Source of the DNA: Flavobacterium aurantiibacter
GTDB taxonomy: Bacteria > Bacteroidota > Bacteroidia > Flavobacteriales > Flavobacteriaceae
NCBI RefSeq assembly: GCF_002251775.1
Contig: NZ_NOXX01000196.1
Location: 1 to 49,870 of the forward strand
Reading direction: 5' to 3'
Length of the DNA: 49,870 nucleotides
The translations under genes and the position numbers were made by a program. This document shows, in pieces, positions 1 through 7,811 of the stretch; the stretch's first letter is position 1, and each line of letters begins with the position of its first letter. Below the pieces are notes generated by a model. That model was not told where the DNA came from. It ran no database searches and worked only from the letters and a program-made list of their open reading frames with translations.

Positions 1-800
1 TTCGGTGTTTTCTGTGCGCAGTGTTTGCTCACAGAACACGCAGATGCACATAGACGTGCAAGTAAAATTCTGTGTGTCTCGGTGCTTTCTGTGCGCAGTG
101 TTTGCTCACAGAACACGCAGATTTACACAGACAGGCAAGTAAAATTTCGTGAGTTTCGGTGTTTTCTGTGCGCAGTGTTTGCTCACAGAACACACAGATT
201 CACACAGACATGCAAGAAAAATATCGTGCGTTTCGGTGCTTTTTGTGCGCAGTGTTTGCTCACAGAATACACAAATTCACACAGACATGCAAGAAAAATT
301 CAGTGCGTTTCGGTGTTTTCTGTGCGCAGTGTTTGCTCACAGAACACGCAGATTTACACAGACAGGCAAGTAAAATTTCGTGAGTTTCGGTGTTTTCTGT
401 GCGCAGTGTTTGCTCACAGAACACGCAGATTTACACAGACATGCAAGTAAAATTCGGTGCGTTTCGGTGTTTTCTGTGCGCAGTGTTTGCTCACAGAACA
501 CACAGATTCACACAGACATGCAAGAAAAATATCGTGCGTTTCGGTGCTTTTTGTGCGCAGTGTTTGCTCACAGAATACACAAATTCACACAGACATGCAA
601 GAAAAATTCAGTGCGTTTCGGTGTTTTCTGTGCGCAGTGTTTGCTCACAGAACACGCAGATTTACACAGACAGGCAAGTAAAATTTCGTGAGTTTCGGTG
701 TTTTCTGTGCGCAGTGTTTGCTCACAGAGTTCGCAGATTCACACAGACATGCAGGGAAAACTCCGTGGGTTTAATTATTTTCTGTGCGCAAGCGCTAAAC
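1..800. repeat. 77-bp tandem repeat array, about 10.4 units
   Basis: Units start at 1, 78, 155, 232, 309, 386, 463, 540, 617 and 694, with a truncated unit from 771; the array may extend left of the window. Each unit contains the core CTGTGCGCAGTGTTTGCTC followed by a variable part of the type cgcagattyacacagaca. Units 3-4-5 (155-385) are identical to units 7-8-9 (463-693), so a 308-bp block of four units was duplicated. Each unit has a potential hairpin TTCTGTG/CACAGAA with a 13-nt loop. Because 77 is not a multiple of three and the unit lacks plus-strand stops, all three plus frames stay open; I do not take these as genes. There are no unique spacers, so it is not a CRISPR array. Confidence 0.95.
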
Positions 801-1175
801 GATGATTCTTATAAGTGATTCTTTATCGACTAGATAGCCCGCGTTAAAATTCACCAGCAAACCAACTTTACATCCAGAAAGTCGCAGATACGTCATCAAC
901 TGCTTTTTATGGACGTTTTGTAAATTTTCTACCGATTTTATTTCAACAATCACCTTGTTTTCAACGAGTAAATCAATCACATAGGCTTCGCCTAATAACT
1001 CTCCCTTGTACATTAATGATTTTGTGTACTGCCGGCTAACCGACAATCCCAAATCCTTTAACTCACGCGCCAAAGCGGCTTCATAAACGCGTTCAAACAA
1101 TCCCGGTCCGAGTTCTCTATGAACTTCAAAAATAGCAGACCGAACTATATACGTAATTTGATTAATTTCTTCCAT
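795..1175 (-). CDS. GxxExxY family protein (PD-(D/E)XK-like)
   Basis: This 126-residue protein has the family signature GPGLFERVYE at residues 23-32 and a nuclease-like core with Asp68, then EIK (Glu78, Lys80), followed by HKKQLMTYL. The layout fits the PDDEXK_3 / GxxExxY family, whose biochemical role is unknown; a DNA-acting function is inferred only from the fold. Length is normal for the family. It starts 10 bp after the end of dprA on the same strand, so it may be co-transcribed with it. Its stop codon lies a few bases from the last truncated copy of the 77-bp repeat array, so readthrough would transcribe the array. A non-catalytic role is possible. Confidence 0.9.
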   Translation of the reverse strand: MEEINQITYIVRSAIFEVHRELGPGLFERVYEAALARELKDLGLSVSRQYTKSLMYKGELLGEAYVIDLLVENKVIVEIKSVENLQNVHKKQLMTYLRLSGCKVGLLVNFNAGYLVDKESLIRIIV

Positions 1176-1185
1176 GATGTAAATT

Positions 1186-2286
1186 TTAAATGGCTTCGAA
1201 AAATTTTCCTGGCAGCGGCAGCACCAATCCTTTGAGTTCTAGTTCTAAAAGCAATACCGCAGTTTTATGCACAGGTAAATCGCAGTGAATAGCTAAATCG
1301 TCGAGCTGCAACTTTCCTGTTTTGTAGAGTGTATCGTACAGCGTTTGTTCGTCGGGTTTTAGCTCAACAAACAGTTGTTTTTGAACAGCCGGTGCGTTCT
1401 TTTTTTGTTCCCAATTGAGCAAATACACCAAATCGGCAACCGATGTAAGTAAAGCTGCTTTCTGACATTTAATTAAGTGATTACAACCTGCGCTGAATTT
1501 ATCGTTTAAACGACCCGGAACTGCAAAAACATCGCGACTGTAATCAAAAGCGAAGTTTGCCGTTATCAACGAACCGCCGCGATCGGCCGATTCAATTACA
1601 ATGGTAGCGTCGGCCAAACCTGCAACAATCCGATTTCGACGAACAAAGTGCTCTTTGTCGGGCGCCACATCGCTGAAAAATTCGGTTACTAAACCTCCGT
1701 TTTCTGAGATTGGTCGAATAAATTTCTTGTGAACTTTTGGATAAATATCGGCAAGCCCGTGCGCTAAAACGCCAACGGTTTGTAAACTGTTTTGTACAGC
1801 AAACTGATGTGCTGCAATATCAACTCCATAAGCAAATCCGCTAACAATCAATGGGTTGTATGGAACAAGCTCTTGGATAAATTCTTTTAAAAATCCGCTC
1901 CCATAATTGGTCATGCGTCGGGTACCCACGATACTGATAACTTTTTGTTCGTTTAAATTCATTTTCCCTGAAGTAAACAGCAAAACTGGTGCATCCGAAC
2001 ATTGCCGAAGTCGATTCGGAAATGCTTCGTCGGAAATAAACAGTGGAGTTACGGCGGTTTCTTGCATGTAAACAAGCTCTTTTTCGGCTTGTTTTAAAAG
2101 CGATTTGTTTTTGAGGGCTGAGATTCGGAAGTTGCCGATGCCGTGAATTTGGGCAAGATCTTTCGCTTTCGCGGAAAAAATATCGGACGGATTTTCGAAG
2201 TGCGAAAGCAACTTTCTGGCGATGACATTACCAATGCCTTCGGCCTTTAGCAAAGCTAAAACGTAGAGTAATTCTGAATGGCGCAT
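1186..2286 (-). CDS. dprA: DNA-processing protein DprA
   Basis: DprA/Smf loads RecA on incoming single-stranded DNA during natural transformation. An N-terminal helix-hairpin-helix-like part (GIGNVIARKLL, HGIGNFRISALK) is followed by the Rossmann-type DNA-binding domain with SIVGTRRMTNYG, SGFAYGVDIAAHQFA and the RRNRIVAGLAD segment. A C-terminal winged-helix DprA domain follows. I chose the ATG at 2286 (protein begins MRHSELLYV), because the 11 codons upstream begin at a TTG and add no conserved sequence. The 366-residue length is normal. It is divergent from the HU-CCDC81/SPOR gene and is followed closely by the GxxExxY gene. Confidence 0.95.
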   Translation of the reverse strand: MRHSELLYVLALLKAEGIGNVIARKLLSHFENPSDIFSAKAKDLAQIHGIGNFRISALKNKSLLKQAEKELVYMQETAVTPLFISDEAFPNRLRQCSDAPVLLFTSGKMNLNEQKVISIVGTRRMTNYGSGFLKEFIQELVPYNPLIVSGFAYGVDIAAHQFAVQNSLQTVGVLAHGLADIYPKVHKKFIRPISENGGLVTEFFSDVAPDKEHFVRRNRIVAGLADATIVIESADRGGSLITANFAFDYSRDVFAVPGRLNDKFSAGCNHLIKCQKAALLTSVADLVYLLNWEQKKNAPAVQKQLFVELKPDEQTLYDTLYKTGKLQLDDLAIHCDLPVHKTAVLLLELELKGLVLPLPGKFFEAI

Positions 2287-2373
2287 AGTAAAATATTGAA
2301 GCACAAGATACAAAAACAAAAACAGTTGTTAATAAGATTTTGAAACAAAATAGCACATCAATTCTCGAATGCG

Positions 2374-2381
2374 TATTTTTG
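2374..2381 (+). promoter_or_regulatory. Candidate -7 box TATTTTTG
   Basis: The octamer fits the Bacteroidota -7 consensus TAnnTTTG. It ends only five bases before the ATG at 2387, which would give a leaderless or nearly leaderless message. I see no good -33 TTG at the usual 17-20 bp distance, so this rests on the -7 box alone. Confidence 0.3.
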
Positions 2382-2386
2382 TTTTT

Positions 2387-3322
2387 ATGAAGATTGAACG
2401 ATTTATTTCTGAGTTGTTGTACCGCTACCAGTGCGTAACCGTACCTGGTTTTGGTGGTTTTATTGCCGAAATCCAGTCGGCAGTGATCGATCCTGAAAAA
2501 GGCTTGTGCATTCCGCCCAAAAAGACAATTTCGTTTAATGTTAACTTGCGTCATAACGACGGATTACTAGCAAGTCATATCGCTAAAGCAGAAAAAATTA
2601 GCTTCGATACGGCACTGAATTTAATTCGCGCTGAAGTAGCTTTCGTGGAAGATCAATTAGCTGCGAAACAACGCGTTGAACTTCGAAATATTGGCACTTT
2701 AGAACAAACAAATTTCGGAGCGATTCGTTTCGAACCGGCAAACGACGTAAATTACTACACCGCCGCATTCGGACTTTCAAACATTCGAATTCCGCAGCGA
2801 TATGTTGAAGAGATTCAAAACGCTTCGACAATTGTCCTCGAATCTCAACCGAAAGTAATCGAATTAGAACGGCAAAGTCGCTCACACTTCAACGCTTGGA
2901 AATACGCCTCGGCTGCCGTGCTACTTTTAGGAGTAAGCGGTTTCTTTGGCAACCAAGCTTACGACACTTACGTGGAAGAAAAAACCGCGGAAGTTCGCGC
3001 CTCCGTTCAACAAAAAGTAACGCAAGAAATCCAAAAAGCAACCTTTGTAATTGCGAGTCCGTCGGAAACATTATCGCTTCCCGTGTCGACTCCCGATTTT
3101 AAATATCACGTAGTTGCAGGTGCTTTTCGCGACCAGAAAAATGCAAATGCCGTTTTAAGCGACCTGAAATCAAGAGGTTTTGAAGCACGTTTGCTTCCAA
3201 AAAATCGCTTCGGATTAACACCTGTTTTATTTGGAAGTTACACCAAATACGGCGAAGCAAAAGCTGCATTAACGCACATTCACCAAACGCAAACGCAAGA
3301 TGCGTGGTTATTGGTAGAATAA
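2387..3322 (+). CDS. HU-CCDC81 and SPOR domain membrane protein
   Basis: The N-terminus (FISELLYRYQCVTVPGFGGF) is the HU-like CCDC81 domain pair typical of Bacteroidota. A single transmembrane segment follows at about residues 168-190, then a linker and a C-terminal SPOR domain (YHVVAGAFRDQKNANAVL to the end). SPOR domains bind denuded peptidoglycan at division septa. The protein therefore probably links a cytoplasmic DNA- or protein-binding module to the septal wall; that role is inferred. I start at the ATG at 2387 (MKIERF) because family members begin there, not at the ATG six codons upstream, which lies inside a promoter-like box. It is divergent from dprA. Confidence 0.88.
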   Translation: MKIERFISELLYRYQCVTVPGFGGFIAEIQSAVIDPEKGLCIPPKKTISFNVNLRHNDGLLASHIAKAEKISFDTALNLIRAEVAFVEDQLAAKQRVELRNIGTLEQTNFGAIRFEPANDVNYYTAAFGLSNIRIPQRYVEEIQNASTIVLESQPKVIELERQSRSHFNAWKYASAAVLLLGVSGFFGNQAYDTYVEEKTAEVRASVQQKVTQEIQKATFVIASPSETLSLPVSTPDFKYHVVAGAFRDQKNANAVLSDLKSRGFEARLLPKNRFGLTPVLFGSYTKYGEAKAALTHIHQTQTQDAWLLVE

Positions 3323-3369
3323 ACCAAACCTCTTCGATTATCCAAACTTAAACCTTTCTTAAAGCAGCC

Positions 3370-3399
3370 TTTGAGAAAGCCTACATTTCTATACTTTTG
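3370..3399 (+). promoter_or_regulatory. Bacteroidota-type promoter for the thioesterase gene
   Basis: TTTG at 3370-3373, an 18-bp spacer, then TACTTTTG at 3392-3399 fit the consensus TTTG-N17-20-TAnnTTTG well. Transcription would start around 3404-3407, leaving a leader of only a few bases before the GTG at 3412. Confidence 0.55.
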
Positions 3400-3411
3400 C
3401 CGAAAAAAACA

Positions 3412-3924
3412 GTGGTAGCTAAAACACCTTCCGAATCGTTAACGGTATTAACCGACCTTGTTTTACCGAGCGAAACCAATCCGTTGAACAATCTTTTTGG
3501 TGGCGAATTGTTGGCGCGTATGGATCGCGCTGCGAGTATTGCCGCCCGACGTCATTCGCGTAGAATTGTCGTAACAGCATCGGTAAATCACGTGGCTTTT
3601 AACCGCGCCATTCCGTTGGGAAGTGTGGTAACTGTAGAAGCTAAAGTTTCGCGTTCGTTCAAATCGTCCATGGAAATTTTCATCGACGTATGGATTGAAG
3701 ATCGCGAGTCTGGACAACGCAACAAGGCGAACGAAGCTATTTACACATTCGTAGCCGTAGACGACACAGGACGTCCGGTTGAAGTTCCACCAATCAAACC
3801 TGAAACCGAATTAGAAATTCAGCGTTTTGAAGCCGCTTTACGCAGAAAGCAATTGAGTTTAGTGCTTGCTGGGAAAATGAAACCCTCTGAAGCTACGGAA
3901 CTGAAAGCTATTTTCAACGACTAA
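3412..3924 (+). CDS. Acyl-CoA thioesterase, hotdog fold (YciA-like)
   Basis: The protein has the acyl-CoA thioesterase hotdog signature: NPLNNLFGGELLARMD near the N-terminus, ASVNHVAFNRAIPLGSVV and VEAKVSRSFKSSMEI. These enzymes hydrolyse acyl-CoA to free acid and CoA. No in-frame ATG exists between the upstream TAA at 3349 and the conserved part. The start is either GTG at 3412 or TTG at 3397. I prefer GTG 3412 because the TTG overlaps the -7 promoter box. The 3' end overlaps the convergent enoyl-CoA hydratase gene by 4 bp. The exact acyl chain preference cannot be read from sequence. Confidence 0.88.
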   Translation: MVAKTPSESLTVLTDLVLPSETNPLNNLFGGELLARMDRAASIAARRHSRRIVVTASVNHVAFNRAIPLGSVVTVEAKVSRSFKSSMEIFIDVWIEDRESGQRNKANEAIYTFVAVDDTGRPVEVPPIKPETELEIQRFEAALRRKQLSLVLAGKMKPSEATELKAIFND

Positions 3925-4703
3925 TTTCCAGTAAACACCGCTTTTCTTTTTTCAAGAAAGGCTGATGTTCCTTCCTTAAAATCTGCTGTTCCAAAACAGG
4001 TTCCAAACAACTTTATCTCTGTTTCGAATCCGTTCTGGCTGTTATCATAGCCGGCATTTACCGCTTGAATAGCTGCACGAATGGCCGCAGGAGAATTTGC
4101 TGCAATTTTAGACGCAAGTGCTTCTGCCTCGACGAGCAACTCCGATTGATCGACTACTTTATTCACTAAACCTAATTGATGGGCCGCTTGTGCATCAATC
4201 ATCGAAGCCGATAGAATTAACTCCATTGCTTTGCCCTTCCCTACTAATTGAGCCAAACGCTGCGTTCCTCCGTAACCAGGAATTACACCTAAAGTAACCT
4301 CCGGCAATCCCATTTTGGCGTTGGTCGAAGCGATACGTATGTGTGCCGACATAGCCAACTCCAAGCCACCGCCCAAAGCAAAACCGTTTACGGCTGCAAT
4401 TACAGGTTTCGACAAGCGTTCAACAAAATCAAACAACAAACGCTGACCTTCGGCTGCCAATGCTGCACCTTCGCTCACATTAAAATCGGCAAATTCCGAA
4501 ATATCTGCACCAGCTACAAACGCCTTTTCGCCGCTTCCGGTTAAAATAATTACACGAACATCTGCTTTTTGTTCTGCGTAAGCGAAAGCCTCGTGCAGTG
4601 CTTGAATCGTCGCTTTATTGAGTGCATTAAGTTTTGATGGTCGGTCGATGGTAATGCGAAAAATAGCGTCGGTTTGACTAGTTTGTAAGTTTTCGAATGT
4701 CAT
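3921..4703 (-). CDS. Enoyl-CoA hydratase/isomerase family protein
   Basis: A 260-residue crotonase with all key features. The oxyanion-hole segments are KAFVAGADISEF (residues 60-71) and NGFALGGGLELAM (106-118). The two catalytic glutamates are at Glu115 and Glu135 (LPEVTLGVIPGYGGTQRL). Both acids present suggests true hydratase activity on trans-2-enoyl-CoA in fatty-acid or amino-acid degradation. Its start overlaps the 3' end of the sensor kinase gene by 4 bp, so it is the last gene of the araC-hemH-hemJ-kinase string; a functional tie to heme synthesis is not evident. Exact substrate is unknown. Confidence 0.92.
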   Translation of the reverse strand: MTFENLQTSQTDAIFRITIDRPSKLNALNKATIQALHEAFAYAEQKADVRVIILTGSGEKAFVAGADISEFADFNVSEGAALAAEGQRLLFDFVERLSKPVIAAVNGFALGGGLELAMSAHIRIASTNAKMGLPEVTLGVIPGYGGTQRLAQLVGKGKAMELILSASMIDAQAAHQLGLVNKVVDQSELLVEAEALASKIAANSPAAIRAAIQAVNAGYDNSQNGFETEIKLFGTCFGTADFKEGTSAFLEKRKAVFTGN

Positions 4704-6181
4704 AGCTTTACGAGTTTTGTGATGGGTAAACGCACGTAAAATGTGCTTCCGTGTCCCAATTGTGTTTCAAAAGTAATGGTTCCTGAATAATTTTCGATAA
4801 TGTTTTTGATGATGCCCAGTCCGAGTCCCATGCCACTGGTTTTGGTGGTAAATTTGGGTTCAAAAATACGGTCGCTGTTTTCGGGCGGAATGCCGGTTCC
4901 GTTATCTGAAACCGAGATTTCAACCTCGTTACCCGCACGCCGTATCCGCACTTGTATTTTCTTTTCGGATTGTTCTTCGGGTATGGCCTGAATGCTGTTC
5001 TTAACCAAATTCGTGATGATGCGAATAAGCTGCGTTCGGTCCATTCGAGTAATGATTTTCTCGTCGGGCAGTTGCAATTCGATGTAATCTTCATTAAAGA
5101 TATCGAGCGCCAACTCCACGACTTTTCCAACATTTAACGTCTCATTCTGTTGCGCAGGCATCGAAGCAAAATTGGAAAAAGCCGAGGCAACCGAACTCAT
5201 GATGTCGATTTGCTGAATCAGTGTTTTCGAATAATCGTCCATTTTCTGACGAATATCTGGGTCGTTCGGGTCGAAACGTCGCTGAAAACTCTGTACCGTT
5301 AAACGCATGGGCGTAAGCGGATTTTTAATCTCGTGCGCAACTTGCTTGGCCATTTCGCGCCAGGCTTGTTCGCGTTCGCTTTGCGCTAATTTGGCCGCGC
5401 TATCCTCTAATTTGTCGACCAGCGTATTGTATGCGTTTATGAGTAGCGAAATCTCTCGACTGGAATCGTCCAAATCAATTTTCTCGTTTTTCTGATTCAG
5501 ATTAGTCTCCGTTATTTTATCTGAAATCCGCTTCAAAGATTTTGTAATGAAACTCGACAAAAAGTAAGCCAACGCAAAGGCAATCAGCAACATAAACGAA
5601 TAAACTTGACTCAAACGAATCAAGAAGTTTTTCAATTCGCGGTCGTAAAAACCGTCGTCTTCGATATACGGCAGGTTTAAAATACCCAGTGGTTTGAATT
5701 TCAAATCTTTAATCTGACTATACGACGAACGGTATTTTTTTCCTTCAATAGTACGTACATCTACATAGCGTTTTTCGAGCGAAGCACGCATGATACGAAG
5801 AATGTAATCGGGTATGGGTGGCGAAGCTTGATCGACCGAAAACGCACCTTTCGACGACTTTAGTAACTTTCCGTCGAGGCTGTAAATGTTGATTTGCAGC
5901 GCATGAATGTTACTCAATTCGTGAATCTTATCTTTAAAAATCAGTGCTAAATTTTCTTCGGTAAGCGGATACGTCGTGTTGGCTAAAATGTAGTTGATGT
6001 GTTCTTTGATGGCATTTTCTTTCCGTTCCAAACGCTCGCGGTGATAATCTTTTGCCTCGCGTTTAAACTGAAAAATAGAGATCGACGCCATAAGAACTGA
6101 AGCAATAAGCGTGAGTACGATCATCGAAAGAAAGATTCGAATCCGTAGCGACACCCTTTTTATCTTCACCGACTTTAGCAT
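4700..6181 (-). CDS. Sensor histidine kinase, NtrY-like, orphan
   Basis: The 493-residue protein has a transmembrane segment at about 12-35, an extracytoplasmic sensor region, a second one at about 193-213, and a HAMP-like linker. The H-box VAHEIKNPLTPMRL has phosphoacceptor His283. The ATPase domain has an N-box (NLVKNSIQAI, 391-400), a G1 box (DNGTGIP, from 427) and a G2 box (GMGLGLGI). The H-box resembles the NtrY/nitrogen-type class. No response regulator gene is next to it. Its start codon overlaps the hemJ-like stop by one base (TAATG), so translation is probably coupled to hemH-hemJ. The signal sensed is unknown. Confidence 0.92.
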   Translation of the reverse strand: MLKSVKIKRVSLRIRIFLSMIVLTLIASVLMASISIFQFKREAKDYHRERLERKENAIKEHINYILANTTYPLTEENLALIFKDKIHELSNIHALQINIYSLDGKLLKSSKGAFSVDQASPPIPDYILRIMRASLEKRYVDVRTIEGKKYRSSYSQIKDLKFKPLGILNLPYIEDDGFYDRELKNFLIRLSQVYSFMLLIAFALAYFLSSFITKSLKRISDKITETNLNQKNEKIDLDDSSREISLLINAYNTLVDKLEDSAAKLAQSEREQAWREMAKQVAHEIKNPLTPMRLTVQSFQRRFDPNDPDIRQKMDDYSKTLIQQIDIMSSVASAFSNFASMPAQQNETLNVGKVVELALDIFNEDYIELQLPDEKIITRMDRTQLIRIITNLVKNSIQAIPEEQSEKKIQVRIRRAGNEVEISVSDNGTGIPPENSDRIFEPKFTTKTSGMGLGLGIIKNIIENYSGTITFETQLGHGSTFYVRLPITKLVKL

Positions 6182-6729
6182 TAGGTTCCTCGTTTTGCGC
6201 GCAGATTTTTATAAAATTTGAATCCTAACATCAGCAAAAGCGATACCACAATAATACCAACTACTCCAAAAATCCAGTTAAAAGCGTTTTTCAACACCAC
6301 TAGAAATACAACGGCAAACAAAATAAGTGTTGCTACTTCATTCCACAGTCGCAAAAAATTCGAAGAATGGGGTTTTTCGCCGCGCTGAAGCTTGCGATAA
6401 ATCTGATGGCATTTTAACTGATAAGCATATAAAAGTGCTACAAACCCAAGTTTTACTTGCATCCAATCGGTTTCTAACCAAGCTCGTCCGACGGGAGTGA
6501 AAAACAGCATCCAAAAAGCGAAAATCGATGCTAAAACTGCCGAAGGCCATGTTATGATATACCACAATCGATACGCCATTAATTTATATTGTGGTTGCAA
6601 AATTTGACGTTCTATTTCCGATTTATCGAAAACTTCGGTCTGGTACACAAAAAGCCGAACAATGTAGAACAACCCAGCGAACCAGGTTACCACAAAAATG
6701 AGATGCAATGCCTTTAAATACTCGTACAT
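6181..6729 (-). CDS. hemJ: HemJ/CopD-family membrane protein (probable protoporphyrinogen oxidase)
   Basis: Begins MYEYLKALHLIFVVTWFAGLF, the hallmark of the HemJ/UPF0093 family, with conserved His9. About four to five hydrophobic helices follow. HemJ oxidises protoporphyrinogen IX to protoporphyrin IX and replaces HemG/HemY in many bacteria. The position directly downstream of hemH, with a one-base TAATG overlap, supports the assignment, and no hemG or hemY is seen in the window. The protein has 182 residues and a longer hydrophobic C-terminus than the smallest HemJ proteins. A generic CopD-type annotation is the alternative. Confidence 0.85.
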   Translation of the reverse strand: MYEYLKALHLIFVVTWFAGLFYIVRLFVYQTEVFDKSEIERQILQPQYKLMAYRLWYIITWPSAVLASIFAFWMLFFTPVGRAWLETDWMQVKLGFVALLYAYQLKCHQIYRKLQRGEKPHSSNFLRLWNEVATLILFAVVFLVVLKNAFNWIFGVVGIIVVSLLLMLGFKFYKNLRAKRGT

Positions 6730-7796
6730 TAGGCCGTTACTTCAGCGGTTCTTGGAGCAAAAACTTTCCCTGTTGCTGCCCAATCATTTATCCATTCGGC
6801 AACCGTAGCACACCAAGTATCGTCGTCGTTTAAACACGGAATTGCCATGAATTCTTCGCCGCCGTTTTCTTTGAATTCGTGATTGGCTTCCATTGCAATT
6901 TCCTCCAATGTTTCCAAACAATCCGATACAAAAGCCGGCGTAACTACCGCTAATTTCTTGATTCCTTTCGCCGGCATTTTATTGATTTCAACGTCGGTAT
7001 ACGGATCCAACCACTTGTCGCCCGCCAAACGCGATTGAAACGACTGGCTGTATTTGTCTTTCGGAAGTTGCAGCAATTCGGCTACCTGACGCGTAGTTTC
7101 GTAGCATTGGTGACGGTAACAAAACTCGTGCGCTGGCGATTTTGTGGCGCAGCAACTGCTGTCCATTTTACAGTGCGATTTCGTAACGTCGGTTTTGCGA
7201 ATATGACGCTCCGGAATGCCGTGGTACGAAAACAGCAGATGGTCGTATTCAAAACCTGCTAGTTTTTCGCGAATACTTCTTGCTAAATTTTCGATGTAAC
7301 TTCTTTGGTTGTAGAAAGCCGGAACGTGGTGCAGATGCAAATCCGGATACTTTTCAGCAACCAACTTCTGCGCTAATTCTACGATGGTTTTGGTGCTTGC
7401 CATCGCATATTGTGGATACAACGGAAACAGCAAAACTTCGGTTACGCCTTGATCGCGAAGTGCTTTCAAGCCAGAATCAATCGACGGCTGACCGTAGCGC
7501 ATCGCCAAAACAACGGGAACCTCGGCTTGTGCAGAAACTTTCTTGTGCATTCGTTCTGAAAGAACAATTAGTGGCGAACCTTCATTCCACCATATTTTTT
7601 TGTATGCTTCCGCAGAACGTTTCGGACGCGTTTGCAAAATAATTCCACGAACTAACAACGCACGCAGTAAAAACGGTACGTCGATAACATATTTGTCCAT
7701 TAAAAATTCGTCTAAGTATGGCTTCACATCCTTAGGCTCTGGGCTTTTTGGAGATCCCAGATTTACCAATAACACCCCTCTTTTAGATTGTTGCAT
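6729..7796 (-). CDS. hemH: Ferrochelatase
   Basis: Catalyses insertion of Fe2+ into protoporphyrin IX. The N-terminus (GVLLVNLGSP) and the active-site block LLFSYHGIPERHIRK with His192 are diagnostic. A cysteine-rich insertion follows (Cys209, 215, 216, 226, 231), which suggests an iron-sulfur or metal site as in some other ferrochelatases; that is inference. EMBEDDED length of 355 residues is normal. It lies 15 bp after the araC-type regulator gene on the same strand and overlaps the hemJ-like gene by one base. Regulation by that regulator is plausible but not shown. Confidence 0.97.
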   Translation of the reverse strand: MQQSKRGVLLVNLGSPKSPEPKDVKPYLDEFLMDKYVIDVPFLLRALLVRGIILQTRPKRSAEAYKKIWWNEGSPLIVLSERMHKKVSAQAEVPVVLAMRYGQPSIDSGLKALRDQGVTEVLLFPLYPQYAMASTKTIVELAQKLVAEKYPDLHLHHVPAFYNQRSYIENLARSIREKLAGFEYDHLLFSYHGIPERHIRKTDVTKSHCKMDSSCCATKSPAHEFCYRHQCYETTRQVAELLQLPKDKYSQSFQSRLAGDKWLDPYTDVEINKMPAKGIKKLAVVTPAFVSDCLETLEEIAMEANHEFKENGGEEFMAIPCLNDDDTWCATVAEWINDWAATGKVFAPRTAEVTA

Positions 7797-7811
7797 TGTA
7801 TATGATTTTTA

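Noticed and set aside
1-800. CRISPR array
   Set aside because: Adjacent units have no unique spacers, the repeats are long and degenerate, and no cas genes are nearby.
25-818. Overlapping open frames of 74-142 codons in the repeat array
   Set aside because: They result from a 77-bp unit without plus-strand stops; each frame changes phase every unit, and no protein family is visible.
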